Assembly (NCBI GenBank): GCA_964598025.1
Contig: CAZRAU010000020.1
Location: forward strand, 1 to 35,254
Direction: 5' to 3'
From: JALGWN01 sp964598025
GTDB lineage: Bacteria; Arandabacterota; Arandabacteria; Arandabacterales; Arandabacteraceae
Length of the DNA: 35,254 nucleotides
Every line of letters begins with the position of its first letter. Within the stretch, counting starts at the first letter, position 1. Position numbers and translations under genes: made by a program. This document shows, piece after piece, positions 7,538 to 16,398 of the stretch. The notes beneath the pieces were generated by a model. It was not told where the DNA came from. It was given only the letters and a program-made list of their open reading frames with translations, and ran no database searches.

Positions 7538-7965
7538 CACGAAAGGAGGACCCTGTCTCAGGCCCGTGTCCTCAGAATGCATGAGGCGTGCCACAACGGG
7601 CAGGTACGGGACAATGGTCTAACTCCCGGCAATATAATGAGTTATGGCTGTCTCGGCCTTCTGGAGGCCGTCTGGTCCGGTTTGGCCCGGTCGCACAACG
7701 CAACTGGTCCGTGCAATCTGCAATGATGTCATGGGCTCTGTTTCCGCGGTTTTTCCTCTTTTTCACCCTTGCAAACTGCGGACCAATTCATTAGGATTTA
7801 TTCCGCTGGGTTTCTAAGGAGGATGTGCCGGCGGAATCCGTCGGGTCCGGCCGGCTTCGAGCAGGAGGAAAGACCTGACACTGGGGCCGTGACGTTCCCA
7901 TCTTTCTTGAATCAATATAGTATGCATATGTGCGGAGTTTTTGTATCCGGCCCGCACAAACCGTG
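7538..7965 (+). other. Non-coding stretch upstream of groES
   Basis: No gene is supported. A hairpin gaggac/gtcctc with inner cctg/cagg lies at 7546-7573, a perfect TATAAT at 7633-7638 lacks a good -35, and a hairpin cggcct/aggccg follows near 7653-7669. T-rich runs occur at 7750-7765. An aaggagg at 7816-7822 touches an ATG with no spacing, so I do not call the short frame there. Confidence 0.4.
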
Positions 7966-7993
7966 TTGACTTTGGATGAACTCTGACTATAAT
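7966..7993 (+). promoter_or_regulatory. Promoter of the groESL transcript
   Basis: TTGACT at 7966-7971 and a perfect TATAAT at 7988-7993, with a 16-base spacer. The leader is about 120 bases. A hairpin ctactc-acat-gggtag (7997-8012) sits at the expected transcription start. The CIRCE element bound by HrcA is not present. Confidence 0.8.
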
Positions 7994-8120
7994 TCTCTAC
8001 TCACATGGGTAGTGGTCATGCTGCGCCGAAGGGGGTGATGTTGCAAGGGAACGAATCCCTGGGCTTATAATCAAGGTATCTTGATGTGGGCGTATGTACG
8101 TGGTGAAAGGAGGTAGGAAG

Positions 8121-8423
8121 ATGCCTGCTAAGAAGACAGGAATCCAGCCACTCGGCAACAGAGTCCTGATCGTGAGGCTCGAAGAGGAACAGCAGACGAA
8201 GGGCGGGATCATCGTTCCCGATACGGCTAAAGAGAAGCCGCAGCAGGGGAAGGTGATCGAAGTCGGCCCCGGTCGAATAAGCGATGACGGCAAGCGCATC
8301 CCAATGGGAGTGAAGAAAGGCAACAAGGTCCTTTTCGGCAAGTATTCGGGCACCGAAGTCAGCATCGCAGACCGGGAGTACTTGATCATAGAAGAAGACC
8401 AGATACTCGCGATTATAGGTTGA
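8121..8423 (+). CDS. groES: Co-chaperonin GroES
   Basis: The 100-aa lid of the GroEL chaperonin. It contains IQPLGNRVLIVRLEEEQQ, the mobile loop TKGGIIVPDTAKEKPQQG and GKYSGTEVSIADREYLIIE. The ATG at 8121 follows aaaggaggtagg at good spacing; an in-frame ATG at 8094 precedes the binding site and is not used. It is the first gene of the groESL operon, 52 bases before groEL. Confidence 0.97.
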   Translation: MPAKKTGIQPLGNRVLIVRLEEEQQTKGGIIVPDTAKEKPQQGKVIEVGPGRISDDGKRIPMGVKKGNKVLFGKYSGTEVSIADREYLIIEEDQILAIIG

Positions 8424-8475
8424 GTTTGACCCGGATGGAGCAATCACTGATCTGTGGATTTTGGAGGTGAGGTAG

Positions 8476-10113
8476 ATGACTGCCAAGCAACTTCGTTTTG
8501 ATGAGGAAGCGCGGCGAGCGCTTGAGAGAGGTGTGAACAGGCTCGCCGACGCTGTACGGGTGACCCTCGGTCCGAGGGGAAGAACCGTGGTGCTGGAGAA
8601 GAAATGGGGCGCCCCCACGGTCACCAACGACGGCGTTACTATTGCCAAGGAGATCGATCTCGAGGATCCCTACGAGAACATGGGCGCCCAGATGGTCAAA
8701 GAGGTAGCTACCAAGACGAGCGATGTGGCCGGCGACGGCACCACCACCGCCACCATATTGGCGCAGAGCATACTCAGGGAAGGTCTCAGGAACGTGGTTG
8801 CCGGCGCCAATCCCATTGAGCTCAAACGGGGAATCGAAAAGGCGGTCGAGGCTGTCATTGCGGATCTTCGGAAGATGGCCAAGCCGGTGAAGAGCTCCAA
8901 GGAAATCGCCCAGGTCGGGGCCATATCGGCCCACGGCGATACGACCATAGGCAAGCTTCTCGCCGACGCGATGGAAAAGGTCGGCAGGGAAGGTGTGATA
9001 ACGGTCGATGAGGCCAAGGGTATGGAGACCACCCTGGATGTGGTCGAGGGGATGCAGTTCGACAGGGGTTACCTCTCTCCTTATTTCATTACCGATCCCG
9101 AAGCCATGTCCGCCGAGCTGGAGGATCCATACATTCTCATCCATGAGAAGAAGATCAGCGTGATGAAGGATCTCCTGCCTCTGCTGGAGAAGATCTCGCG
9201 ATCGGGCAGGTCTCTTCTGATCATCGCGGAAGACGTCGAGGGCGAGGCCCTAGCCACCCTGGTAGTAAACAAGCTCAGAGGCGTACTCAAGTGCGCGGCC
9301 GTCAAGGCGCCAGGATACGGTGACAGAAGAAAGGCGATGCTTGAAGACGTTGCGGTTCTCACCGGGGGCAAACTGATTGCCGAAGAGGTGGGACTCAAGC
9401 TGGAAAACGTGGGTCTGGAGGACCTCGGTACCGCAAAGCGCGTGATGATAGATAAGGAAAACACCACGCTTGTCGGCGGCAAGGGCATGAAGAAGGATAT
9501 CGAAGGCCGTGTGGCCCAGATCAGAAGGGCCATCGAAGAGACCACCTCCGACTACGACCGTGAGAAGCTTCAGGAGCGTCTCGCCAAGTTGGCCGGTGGT
9601 GTGGCAGTCGTAAAAGTGGGAGCCGCCACAGAGGTGGAGATGAAGGCGCGTAAGGCGATGGTGGAAGATGCACTTCATGCCACCAAGGCCGCAGTGGAGG
9701 AAGGGATAGTACCCGGTGGTGGGGTTGCGCTTCTCAGGTCGCTTCGGGCCCTGGTCGCTCTCAAAGGCGTCACCGGCGACGAGGCGGTCGGTGTGAACAT
9801 CGTCCGGCGTGCGCTGGAAGAGCCGGCGAGGCAGATAGTGGAGAACGCAGGCCTTGAAGGTTCCATTATCGTGGAGCAGATCAAGGAGAAGAAGGAGATA
9901 ACAGAAGGTTATGATGCCAGCACCTTGACCTTCGTCGATATGATCAAGGCAGGTATCATAGACCCGCTGAAGGTTACCAGGTCGGCGCTGCAGAATGCAT
10001 CTTCCGTGGCATCTCTCATGCTTACGACCGAGGCTCTGGTAACCGAGATCCCGGAAAAGGAAAAGGCCCCGGCCGCCCCCCCTGGAGGCGGGTACGGGGA
10101 AGGCATGTACTAA
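8476..10113 (+). CDS. groEL: Chaperonin GroEL
   Basis: The 545-aa subunit of the ATP-driven folding chamber. The start follows ggaggtgagg. The equatorial nucleotide site is shown by VTLGPRGRTVVLEKKWGAP and DGTTTATILAQ. The apical domain and the returning equatorial segment (EEGIVPGGGVALLRS, GYDASTLTFVDMIKAGIIDP) are complete. The C-terminus is a short glycine tail ending GGGYGEGMY rather than the long Gly-Gly-Met repeat of many homologues. Length is normal. A single groEL copy lies in this window. Confidence 0.98.
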   Translation: MTAKQLRFDEEARRALERGVNRLADAVRVTLGPRGRTVVLEKKWGAPTVTNDGVTIAKEIDLEDPYENMGAQMVKEVATKTSDVAGDGTTTATILAQSILREGLRNVVAGANPIELKRGIEKAVEAVIADLRKMAKPVKSSKEIAQVGAISAHGDTTIGKLLADAMEKVGREGVITVDEAKGMETTLDVVEGMQFDRGYLSPYFITDPEAMSAELEDPYILIHEKKISVMKDLLPLLEKISRSGRSLLIIAEDVEGEALATLVVNKLRGVLKCAAVKAPGYGDRRKAMLEDVAVLTGGKLIAEEVGLKLENVGLEDLGTAKRVMIDKENTTLVGGKGMKKDIEGRVAQIRRAIEETTSDYDREKLQERLAKLAGGVAVVKVGAATEVEMKARKAMVEDALHATKAAVEEGIVPGGGVALLRSLRALVALKGVTGDEAVGVNIVRRALEEPARQIVENAGLEGSIIVEQIKEKKEITEGYDASTLTFVDMIKAGIIDPLKVTRSALQNASSVASLMLTTEALVTEIPEKEKAPAAPPGGGYGEGMY

Positions 10114-10143
10114 CGAAGGGTGCTGCCGTTCGGGGGAACTTCA

Positions 10144-10323
10144 GTGAAGACGAATAAGCGGCGAAAAGACGCAGAGGACCGGAGGAATCCGCGGCGTCGG
10201 GCTCTCCGGAGTATTGAGGACAGAGAGTGGAGTGAAGAGTCTAAGCACTTGGACGATGACTTGTCCGAGTGGCCTGAAGACGATGGGATAGCCGAAGACA
10301 CGGAAGACGATTGGCTTCCCTGA
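10144..10323 (+). CDS. Small charged hypothetical protein
   Basis: A 59-aa frame starting at GTG 10144, with gggggaa 5-10 bases upstream; an upstream GTG at 10120 would add eight residues. The first half is basic (KTNKRRKDAEDRRNPRRRAL), the second strongly acidic with two Trp (SEWPEDDGIAEDTEDDWLP). It begins 30 bases after groEL and ends before the operon's terminator, so it is co-transcribed with the chaperonin. I do not recognise the family. The good codon flow and binding site support it, but its small size leaves doubt. Confidence 0.5.
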   Translation: MKTNKRRKDAEDRRNPRRRALRSIEDREWSEESKHLDDDLSEWPEDDGIAEDTEDDWLP

Positions 10324-10427
10324 GGGCAAAGCCGGCCCGGGTGTCGGCTCGGCGGGTGCCGCACGCTGTTTGCACCCGCGGGGATCTTAATAGAAAGGCG
10401 ATGGCTATAGGTATTGCCGATTTCACA

Positions 10428-10476
10428 TTGAGGCAGGGTAACCGCGTGAGCGGCGCCCTGCCTCAATACGTGTTTT
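10428..10476 (+). terminator. Hairpin terminator after the groESL operon
   Basis: A perfect 11-bp stem (ttgaggcaggg 10428-10438, ccctgcctcaa 10456-10466) encloses a second hairpin ccgc-gtga-gcgg (10442-10453). A modest T-run (gtgtttt) follows at 10470-10476. A further 8-bp stem, gcgggtgc/gcacccgc (10352-10359/10372-10379), lies just upstream without a T-run. Confidence 0.65.
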
Positions 10477-10640
10477 GGGGCCGGTGACGCGAATACCCGG
10501 CCGATCCGGGTGTCGCCCCCGGCATTGTAGAGGCCGGAGCAGAGCAGTGCAGAGTGGGAGCGATCGGCGCGGTATCGGCTGACCGTTTGACAGTCCGGCG
10601 AGACCCTACCTGGTGGGCCCGGGGTGCCGTGAGCGTGATT
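10477..10640 (+). other. Upstream region of the ureohydrolase-led operon
   Basis: A perfect TTGACA stands at 10587-10592 but no acceptable -10 is found 16-19 bases downstream, so the operon promoter is not located with confidence. No gene is seen here. Confidence 0.35.
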
Positions 10641-11510
10641 ATGAATATGGAATCTTCGGGGCAGAGGGATTTCCTAGGTCTTTCAGGTGATCTGTGTTCC
10701 AGAGACAAGAGTTACTTCCAGGTGATCCCAGTGCCCTATGATGCCACATCCACATATGGGACCGGTTCCCGGATGGGACCCAGGGCCATGATAGATGCCT
10801 CTCTGAACATCGAGCTCTACGATCATGAGTTGGACATGGAACCTGCTCATGCTGGAGTGTTCACGCATCCGGAGATGCCGGTCTCGGTCGGCGATCCTAT
10901 GCTCATGCTTGATAGAATAGACCGGGCGGTGGAGGATGTGGTCTCGAGGGGCAAGTTCCCGATTGTCCTTGGAGGGGAGCATACGGTGTCCCTGGGAGCC
11001 GTCCGGGCGCTGGCTCGTCGTGAGAAATTCGCAGTCGTAAGCCTCGATGCCCATGCCGACCTCAGGGATTCATATCAGGATAGCCCATATAGCCATGCGT
11101 GTTTCCTCAGAAGGGCGATGGAATCGGCCGAGTGTTGTGTCTTTGGAGTACGAAGCATCTCCAAGGAAGAAATGGACTTTGTCCGCGAGGTGGATTTCCC
11201 GATCTTCTTCGCCGACCGGATTGTGCGCGGAGATGCAATCGACTTCGGTTTCCTGCCCGACAAGATCTACCTGAGCGTGGACATCGACGTTCTCGATCCG
11301 TCGGCCATGCCATCGACCGGGACGCCCGAGCCGGGAGGGCTATCGTGGTATCAAACGACGGCGCTTATTGAGTCCCTGGTTGCCGGCCGGACGCTGGTCG
11401 GTTTCGATCTTGTGGAGCTGTGCCCTCAGCCCGGCAACCATGGTCCGGATTTCACGGCGGCGAAATTGGTTTACAGATTGATGGGGTTGGTGCTTAGGTC
11501 ACTACAATAG
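10641..11510 (+). CDS. Agmatinase/arginase-family ureohydrolase
   Basis: A 289-aa binuclear manganese hydrolase of the arginase-agmatinase-formiminoglutamase superfamily. Metal ligands are in GGEHTVSLG, SLDAHADLRDSY and SVDIDVLDPS, all intact. Overall similarity and length favour agmatinase (agmatine to putrescine and urea) or the related aminopropylagmatine ureohydrolase, so polyamine synthesis is likely. No arginine decarboxylase is adjacent. The start is uncertain: ATG 10641, ATG 10647 and GTG 10629 are all in frame and none has a clear binding site. It heads a run of nine closely spaced genes. Confidence 0.88.
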   Translation: MNMESSGQRDFLGLSGDLCSRDKSYFQVIPVPYDATSTYGTGSRMGPRAMIDASLNIELYDHELDMEPAHAGVFTHPEMPVSVGDPMLMLDRIDRAVEDVVSRGKFPIVLGGEHTVSLGAVRALARREKFAVVSLDAHADLRDSYQDSPYSHACFLRRAMESAECCVFGVRSISKEEMDFVREVDFPIFFADRIVRGDAIDFGFLPDKIYLSVDIDVLDPSAMPSTGTPEPGGLSWYQTTALIESLVAGRTLVGFDLVELCPQPGNHGPDFTAAKLVYRLMGLVLRSLQ

Positions 11511-11532
11511 GAGGGGGAAGAGTAGATCATCT

Positions 11533-11865
11533 ATGGCAAAGAAGAAGCAGAAGAAGCAGCCGGCCAAGGAGACTCCGACCGGGCCGAAGCATGCGGAGAT
11601 AGACCCGGCATTTCCGGTCGAGCAGCAGGTGCCGCTCAACGAGCTGCCTACGCGGTTTTCCAATGCATATGAGACGGTCGTGGCGGCGGCCCGCAGGGCA
11701 AGACAGCTGAATCTGGGACTCAGACCGCTGGTCAAGACCAAGATGTATAGGCCTGTGGATGTTGCACTGGCGGAGCTTGCTGCGGGAAAGATCGAATACA
11801 CCGCCGGTGATGAGGAGGCGGTTTTTGAGGCCGCCGGCAAGAAACGCAAGTCCCGGGGGAAGTGA
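11533..11865 (+). CDS. rpoZ: RNA polymerase omega subunit
   Basis: A 110-aa protein matching the small omega subunit, which helps assemble the beta-prime subunit. The core is NELPTRFSNAYETVVAAARR, then ARQLNLG, then PVDVALAELAAGKIEY, the two conserved blocks of the family. The N-terminus (MAKKKQKKQPAK) and C-terminus (GKKRKSRGK) are basic extensions not usual in omega. The start follows gaggggga after the ureohydrolase stop (22 bases). The next gene begins 45 bases downstream. Confidence 0.88.
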   Translation: MAKKKQKKQPAKETPTGPKHAEIDPAFPVEQQVPLNELPTRFSNAYETVVAAARRARQLNLGLRPLVKTKMYRPVDVALAELAAGKIEYTAGDEEAVFEAAGKKRKSRGK

Positions 11866-11910
11866 GTCCTAATCCGTCGCGGGTGCTGCATCCCCGATGG
11901 GAGGAAACCC

Positions 11911-12336
11911 TTGGCCTCAACACCGTTCTACACGGTTATCGACCACACCGCGGATGTCGGGATAGAGGTGGAGGCGGCTGACCTGGAGGGTCTCTTCACC
12001 AAAAGCGCACTGGCGATGTTCGACCTTATGTTCGGTCTCGGGTCGGTCGGTAAGCATGTAAGCAAGCCTCTGAGTGTTGCCGCTGAGAATCCAACTGAAC
12101 TTCTCGTTGCCTGGCTGAACGAGCTCTTGTATTTTAATGCGGTCGAGAGAATAATATTCTCCGGTTTTGCCGATGTCGAGCTTGGGGGACGGACCTTCCG
12201 GGCAGTGGGTTGCGGAGAGCACTTCGACCCCGATAAGCATAGGTGCGATCTGGAGATCAAGGCGGCAACCTACCACGATGTTTCCCTTGCTTTTGCCGGT
12301 GGCCGGTGGAAAGCCAGAGTGATCTTCGATGTGTGA
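11911..12336 (+). CDS. Archease, RtcB activator
   Basis: A 141-aa archease, the protein cofactor that speeds guanylylation of the RNA ligase RtcB. It opens YTVIDHTADVGIEVEA, with the conserved DHTADxG metal-binding segment, and ends KARVIFDV. The TTG start is supported by gggagg seven bases upstream. Its gene lies 14 bases before rtcB, the usual partnership in both bacteria and archaea, which supports the assignment strongly. Confidence 0.94.
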   Translation: MASTPFYTVIDHTADVGIEVEAADLEGLFTKSALAMFDLMFGLGSVGKHVSKPLSVAAENPTELLVAWLNELLYFNAVERIIFSGFADVELGGRTFRAVGCGEHFDPDKHRCDLEIKAATYHDVSLAFAGGRWKARVIFDV

Positions 12337-12350
12337 AGGGGACGGGTTCG

Positions 12351-13796
12351 ATGGGGGAAGAGGTTAGAATCGAGAAGATAGACGACTACCGCTGGAGGAT
12401 CCCTAAGACTGGTGGCATGAGGGTTCCCGGTTTGATTTATGCAGACGAGAAGCTTCTCCAGTCGGTCAGGATGGATGAGAGTCCGAAGCAGGTCAAGAAC
12501 GTGGCTCACCTGCCGGGTATCCTGTCCTACTCGCTTGCGATGCCCGACATGCACTGGGGTTACGGGTTCCCCATCGGCGGGGTTGCCGCCACAAGCATCG
12601 AAGACGGCGTGATCAGCCCCGGCGGTGTCGGCTACGACATAAACTGCGGTTGCCGGCTGTTGCGGACCGACCTCAGCCGGAGTGACATCGCGGGCAAGGT
12701 GGAGAAGCTGGCCTCTGCCCTCTTTCGCGATATCCCCTGTGGGGTGGGATCTACCGGGAACATCAATCTCTCCGCTGATGAAGAACGCCGGGTCCTGGTG
12801 GAGGGCGCCGTCTGGGCTGTCAAGCATGGATACGGAGAGCCCGAGGATCCCGGGCACACCGAAGAGGGCGGGGCAATGCGGGGGGCGGACCCATCGGCAG
12901 TGAGCGATCGCGCCCTCAGACGAGGCAGAGATCAACTGGGGACCTTAGGTTCCGGGAACCACTTTCTTGAGGTGGACATAGTCGAAGAGGTATATAATCC
13001 GGGTGTTGCGGAGGTCTTCGGGTTGGAACAGGGCTTGATTACAGTCCTGATTCATTCGGGTTCGAGGGGGTTCGGCTATCAGGTATGTGATGACTACTTG
13101 AAGACCATGGGCACAGCGGTGCAAAAGTACAAGATAGACCTGCCGGACCGCCAGCTGGCCAGCGCCCCGGTGGCCTCGCCCGAGGGGCAGGCTTACTTCT
13201 CGGCCATGGCCTGCGCCGCAAACTACGCCTGGGCCAATCGCCAGTGTATGACGCACTGGACCCGGGAGGTTTTCGAAAAGACGCTTGGCATGGGACCGGC
13301 CAGGCTCAATATGCGGCTGGTATATGATGTCTGCCACAACATAGCCAAGATGGAGACCCACGAAGTGGGGGGCCGGATGCGCGAAGTCTGCGTTCACAGA
13401 AAAGGTGCAACGAGGGCGTTCCCCGCAGGGCACCCGGAGGTCCCGGAATGTTTCCGGTCGGTGGGCCAGCCGGTGCTCATACCTGGAGACATGGGGACCG
13501 GTTCGTATGTCCTTGTGGGGACCGACCTGGCCATGAAGGAGACCTTCGGAAGCACGTGCCATGGTGCCGGGAGAGTGAAGAGCAGGAGCAAGTCCATGCG
13601 TACCACCGACCCGGTCAGGCTGCTGGCCGAACTCAGGGACAAAGGAATCACGGTGATGGCAAAGGGTAAGAAGACCATAGCGGAGGAGGCCCCGGATGCT
13701 TATAAAGATATTGACCGGGTGGTAGAAGTAGTGCACCGGGCGGGCATCTCCAAGAAGGTTGCTCGCTTGAAACCTCTCTGCGTAATCAAAGGATAG
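12351..13796 (+). CDS. rtcB: RNA-splicing ligase RtcB
   Basis: A 481-aa GTP-dependent ligase joining RNA 2',3'-cyclic phosphate (or 3'-phosphate) and 5'-hydroxyl ends. The manganese and guanylate site is complete: Cys99 in GGVGYDINCGCR, His in GSGNHFLEV, His in IHSGSRGFGY, and His349 in HRKGATRAFPAG, the residue expected to carry GMP. The frame is open further left into the archease gene, but the family's length and aagggga before ATG 12351 decide the start. With archease this forms an RNA-repair pair; the targets (tRNA, rRNA or cleaved mRNA) are not shown by the sequence. Confidence 0.96.
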   Translation: MGEEVRIEKIDDYRWRIPKTGGMRVPGLIYADEKLLQSVRMDESPKQVKNVAHLPGILSYSLAMPDMHWGYGFPIGGVAATSIEDGVISPGGVGYDINCGCRLLRTDLSRSDIAGKVEKLASALFRDIPCGVGSTGNINLSADEERRVLVEGAVWAVKHGYGEPEDPGHTEEGGAMRGADPSAVSDRALRRGRDQLGTLGSGNHFLEVDIVEEVYNPGVAEVFGLEQGLITVLIHSGSRGFGYQVCDDYLKTMGTAVQKYKIDLPDRQLASAPVASPEGQAYFSAMACAANYAWANRQCMTHWTREVFEKTLGMGPARLNMRLVYDVCHNIAKMETHEVGGRMREVCVHRKGATRAFPAGHPEVPECFRSVGQPVLIPGDMGTGSYVLVGTDLAMKETFGSTCHGAGRVKSRSKSMRTTDPVRLLAELRDKGITVMAKGKKTIAEEAPDAYKDIDRVVEVVHRAGISKKVARLKPLCVIKG

Positions 13797-13806
13797 GAGC
13801 GGGATA

Positions 13807-16374
13807 TTGGCCAAGACCACCAAGACCGGGGGTAAGCGGAGTGCAAGGCCCAAGTCGAAGCCGCGGGCCCGGAAGAAGCCCCGGACCGGGAGTGAGCGCG
13901 ACAAAGCGGTGGGTGCGGTGAAGAAGGGCCGATCAGGCGGGGGCGCCAAGAGCAAACCCGACAAAAAGACGGCGACCGGAGCGCGGCGGAAACCCGAGCG
14001 GAAACCGGTCCGGAAGCGGACCGCGAGGCCGGGTGCCCGTAGGAAATCGAAACAGAAAGCAGAGATCCCGAGACTGCCTTCGGAGCTTGGGATCATCCCT
14101 TTGCGGGATACCGTGATTTTTCCATACATGATCGCTCCGCTGGTGATCGGGAGAGCCAAGTCCCTTCATCTTGTTGACGAGGCCGCCAACACAGACAGGA
14201 TTATCGGTCTGGCCACCCAGATGAAGCCGGATACCGAGGATCCCGGTACGGCGGACCTCAACAACGTGGGGACCGCAGCCACGATACTCAAGATGTTGAA
14301 GTTCCCGGATGGGAGCACACGAGTTCTTGTACAGGGGGCTTCGAGGATACGGCTGAAGGCCTTCACGCAGGAAGATCCGTACTTCAAGGCGCGGATCGAG
14401 CCCGTCCCGGAGGTCGCGGACGCCAGTGTCGAAACGCAGGCGCTTTTGAGGAGCGTCTCGGATATCTTCGGGCGAATCGTCGGTCTTTCCCCGCACCTGC
14501 CCGACGAGCTTCAGGTGGCCGTTATGAATATCGACAACGCCAGTCGGGCTGCCGATCTGATTGCATCCAACATCAACCTGTCGACCGACGAGAAGCAGGA
14601 GATGTTGGAGACCTTCGACACAAAGAAGAGGCTCCAGATGCTCATCGGCTTCCTCAACCGGGAGCTCCAGGTGCTCGAACTGGGCAGCAAGATCCAGTCT
14701 CAGGTCAAGACCGAGTTGGACAAGTCTCAGCGTGAGTACTATCTCCGGGAGCAGCTGAAGGCGATACGGCGAGAGTTGGGCGAGACCGATGAGCGAACGA
14801 TCGAGATCGAAGAGCTTCGCCAGAAGATAGACTCAGCCAAGATGTCCAAGGACGCTTTCGCTGTCGCGGAGAAGGAGCTGGATCGCCTGAGCAAGATGCC
14901 GCCTCAGGCGGCTGAGTACACCGTCTCCCGAACATATCTGGATTGGCTGATCAGTCTGCCCTGGTCCAAGAGCACAAAGGACGTCGTCGATGTCGGCAAG
15001 GCCAAGGACATACTGGACGAAGACCACTATGACCTGGACAAGGTGAAAGAGAGGATCCTCGAATATCTCGCGGTCCGGAAGCTCAAGGACAACATGAAGG
15101 GTCCGATCATCTGTTTTGTCGGTCCGCCGGGTGTGGGCAAGACCTCTCTCGGCAGATCGATTGCGCGTGCCCTCGGAAGGAAGTTCACGCGTATATCCCT
15201 CGGGGGCATAAGGGATGAAGCCGAGATAAGAGGACACAGGAGAACATATGTTGGGGCTCTGCCGGGCCGCATCGTCCAGGGAATCAGAAAAGCGGGTTCC
15301 AATAACCCGCTCTTCATGCTGGACGAGGTGGATAAGATCGGGGCGGACTTCCGGGGCGACCCGTCGGCGGCCCTGATGGAAGTGCTCGACCCCGAGCAGA
15401 ACTCGGAGTTCTCGGATCACTATCTCGAGATCCCATTCGATCTTTCCAGGGTGATGTTCGTTACAACGGCCAACATGCTGGTAACGGTCCCGCCGGCGCT
15501 CCTGGACAGGATGGAAGTGATAGAGCTTCCTGGCTATACGGACGATGAAAAGATGGAGATCGCCGCTCAGTATCTAATACCGCGCCAGCTCGATGCTCAT
15601 GGTCTCAACAATGACAACATCGAGTTCAAGGAATCCGCCATACGTCTGCTCATCTCCGAGTATACCAGAGAGGCAGGCTTGAGGAATCTGGAAAGGGAGA
15701 TAGGGAACATTGCCAGGAAGGTCGCCCGGAGAGTGGCGGAGGGCGAAGTCAGGAAGATCAACATAACCAAAGAGAAGGTCGTGAATTACCTGGGGCCCCG
15801 GAAGTACTATCGTGAAGTTGCCGAGAGAACCATGCTTCCCGGCGTGGCGACCGGGCTTGCCTGGACCGAGGCCGGCGGCAATATCATCTTCGTCGAAACC
15901 AGCATGATGAAGGGGGGTAAGAGCCTGACGCTCACCGGCCGCCTGGGGGATGTCATGAGGGAGTCGGCACAGGCGTCCCTCACCTATGTCAGGGCCAATG
16001 CCGAGGAGATCGGTATCGACGCGGGTTTCTATGAGGATCGCGATGTCCACGTGCATGTTCCCCACGGCGGAGTCCCCAAGGACGGGCCGTCGGCTGGAGT
16101 AACCATAGCCACCAGCCTGGTCTCGTTGCTTACAGGCAGGCCGGTAAGGGCGGACGTTGCCATGACTGGTGAGATAACCCTGAAGGGCAAGGTTCTACCG
16201 GTGGGTGGCGTCAAAGAGAAGATCTTGGCCGCGCGCAGAGCGGGCATCAAGAAAGTCATTCTGCCCAGGCAGAATGAGAAAGACCTTGTCGAAGTCCCCG
16301 ACGTTGTCAAGAAGGGCATGAAATTCATATTCGTGGACGCCCTCGCCGAAGTCTTCAAGAACGCACTTGTATAG
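13807..16374 (+). CDS. lon: ATP-dependent Lon protease with basic N-terminal tail
   Basis: An 855-aa AAA+ serine protease degrading misfolded and regulatory proteins in the cytoplasm. From about residue 88 it is a standard Lon: substrate-binding N domain (PSELGIIPLRDTVIFPYM), Walker A GPPGVGKT at 439-446, Walker B FMLDEVDKIG, and the Ser762-Lys805 catalytic dyad in DGPSAG and GGVKEK. Residues 1-84 are extra: 20 Lys and 15 Arg against four acidic residues, low-complexity, resembling a histone tail. The TTG start follows taggagcggg, 10 bases after rtcB. Lon is known to bind DNA in several bacteria, so the tail may add DNA or RNA binding; this is inference. Confidence 0.97.
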   Translation: MAKTTKTGGKRSARPKSKPRARKKPRTGSERDKAVGAVKKGRSGGGAKSKPDKKTATGARRKPERKPVRKRTARPGARRKSKQKAEIPRLPSELGIIPLRDTVIFPYMIAPLVIGRAKSLHLVDEAANTDRIIGLATQMKPDTEDPGTADLNNVGTAATILKMLKFPDGSTRVLVQGASRIRLKAFTQEDPYFKARIEPVPEVADASVETQALLRSVSDIFGRIVGLSPHLPDELQVAVMNIDNASRAADLIASNINLSTDEKQEMLETFDTKKRLQMLIGFLNRELQVLELGSKIQSQVKTELDKSQREYYLREQLKAIRRELGETDERTIEIEELRQKIDSAKMSKDAFAVAEKELDRLSKMPPQAAEYTVSRTYLDWLISLPWSKSTKDVVDVGKAKDILDEDHYDLDKVKERILEYLAVRKLKDNMKGPIICFVGPPGVGKTSLGRSIARALGRKFTRISLGGIRDEAEIRGHRRTYVGALPGRIVQGIRKAGSNNPLFMLDEVDKIGADFRGDPSAALMEVLDPEQNSEFSDHYLEIPFDLSRVMFVTTANMLVTVPPALLDRMEVIELPGYTDDEKMEIAAQYLIPRQLDAHGLNNDNIEFKESAIRLLISEYTREAGLRNLEREIGNIARKVARRVAEGEVRKINITKEKVVNYLGPRKYYREVAERTMLPGVATGLAWTEAGGNIIFVETSMMKGGKSLTLTGRLGDVMRESAQASLTYVRANAEEIGIDAGFYEDRDVHVHVPHGGVPKDGPSAGVTIATSLVSLLTGRPVRADVAMTGEITLKGKVLPVGGVKEKILAARRAGIKKVILPRQNEKDLVEVPDVVKKGMKFIFVDALAEVFKNALV

Positions 16375-16398
16375 GCGGCATGCAAGGAGGATATTGCC

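Noticed and set aside
7427..7620. Cobalamin, c-di-GMP, Moco, ydaO or SRP/tmRNA/RNase P RNA
   Set aside because: Conserved sequence blocks of these RNAs were looked for and not found; only a 6S-like pattern remained.
7823..7969. Short frame with aaggagg before ATG in the groES upstream gap
   Set aside because: The binding site touches the ATG with no spacing, the frame overlaps the groE -35 region, and the protein looks random.
7994..8120. CIRCE/HrcA operator before groES
   Set aside because: No ttagcactc/gagtgctaa pair is present.
10587..10615. Promoter with perfect TTGACA before the ureohydrolase gene
   Set aside because: No acceptable -10 hexamer occurs at 16-19 bases, so it was not called as a promoter.
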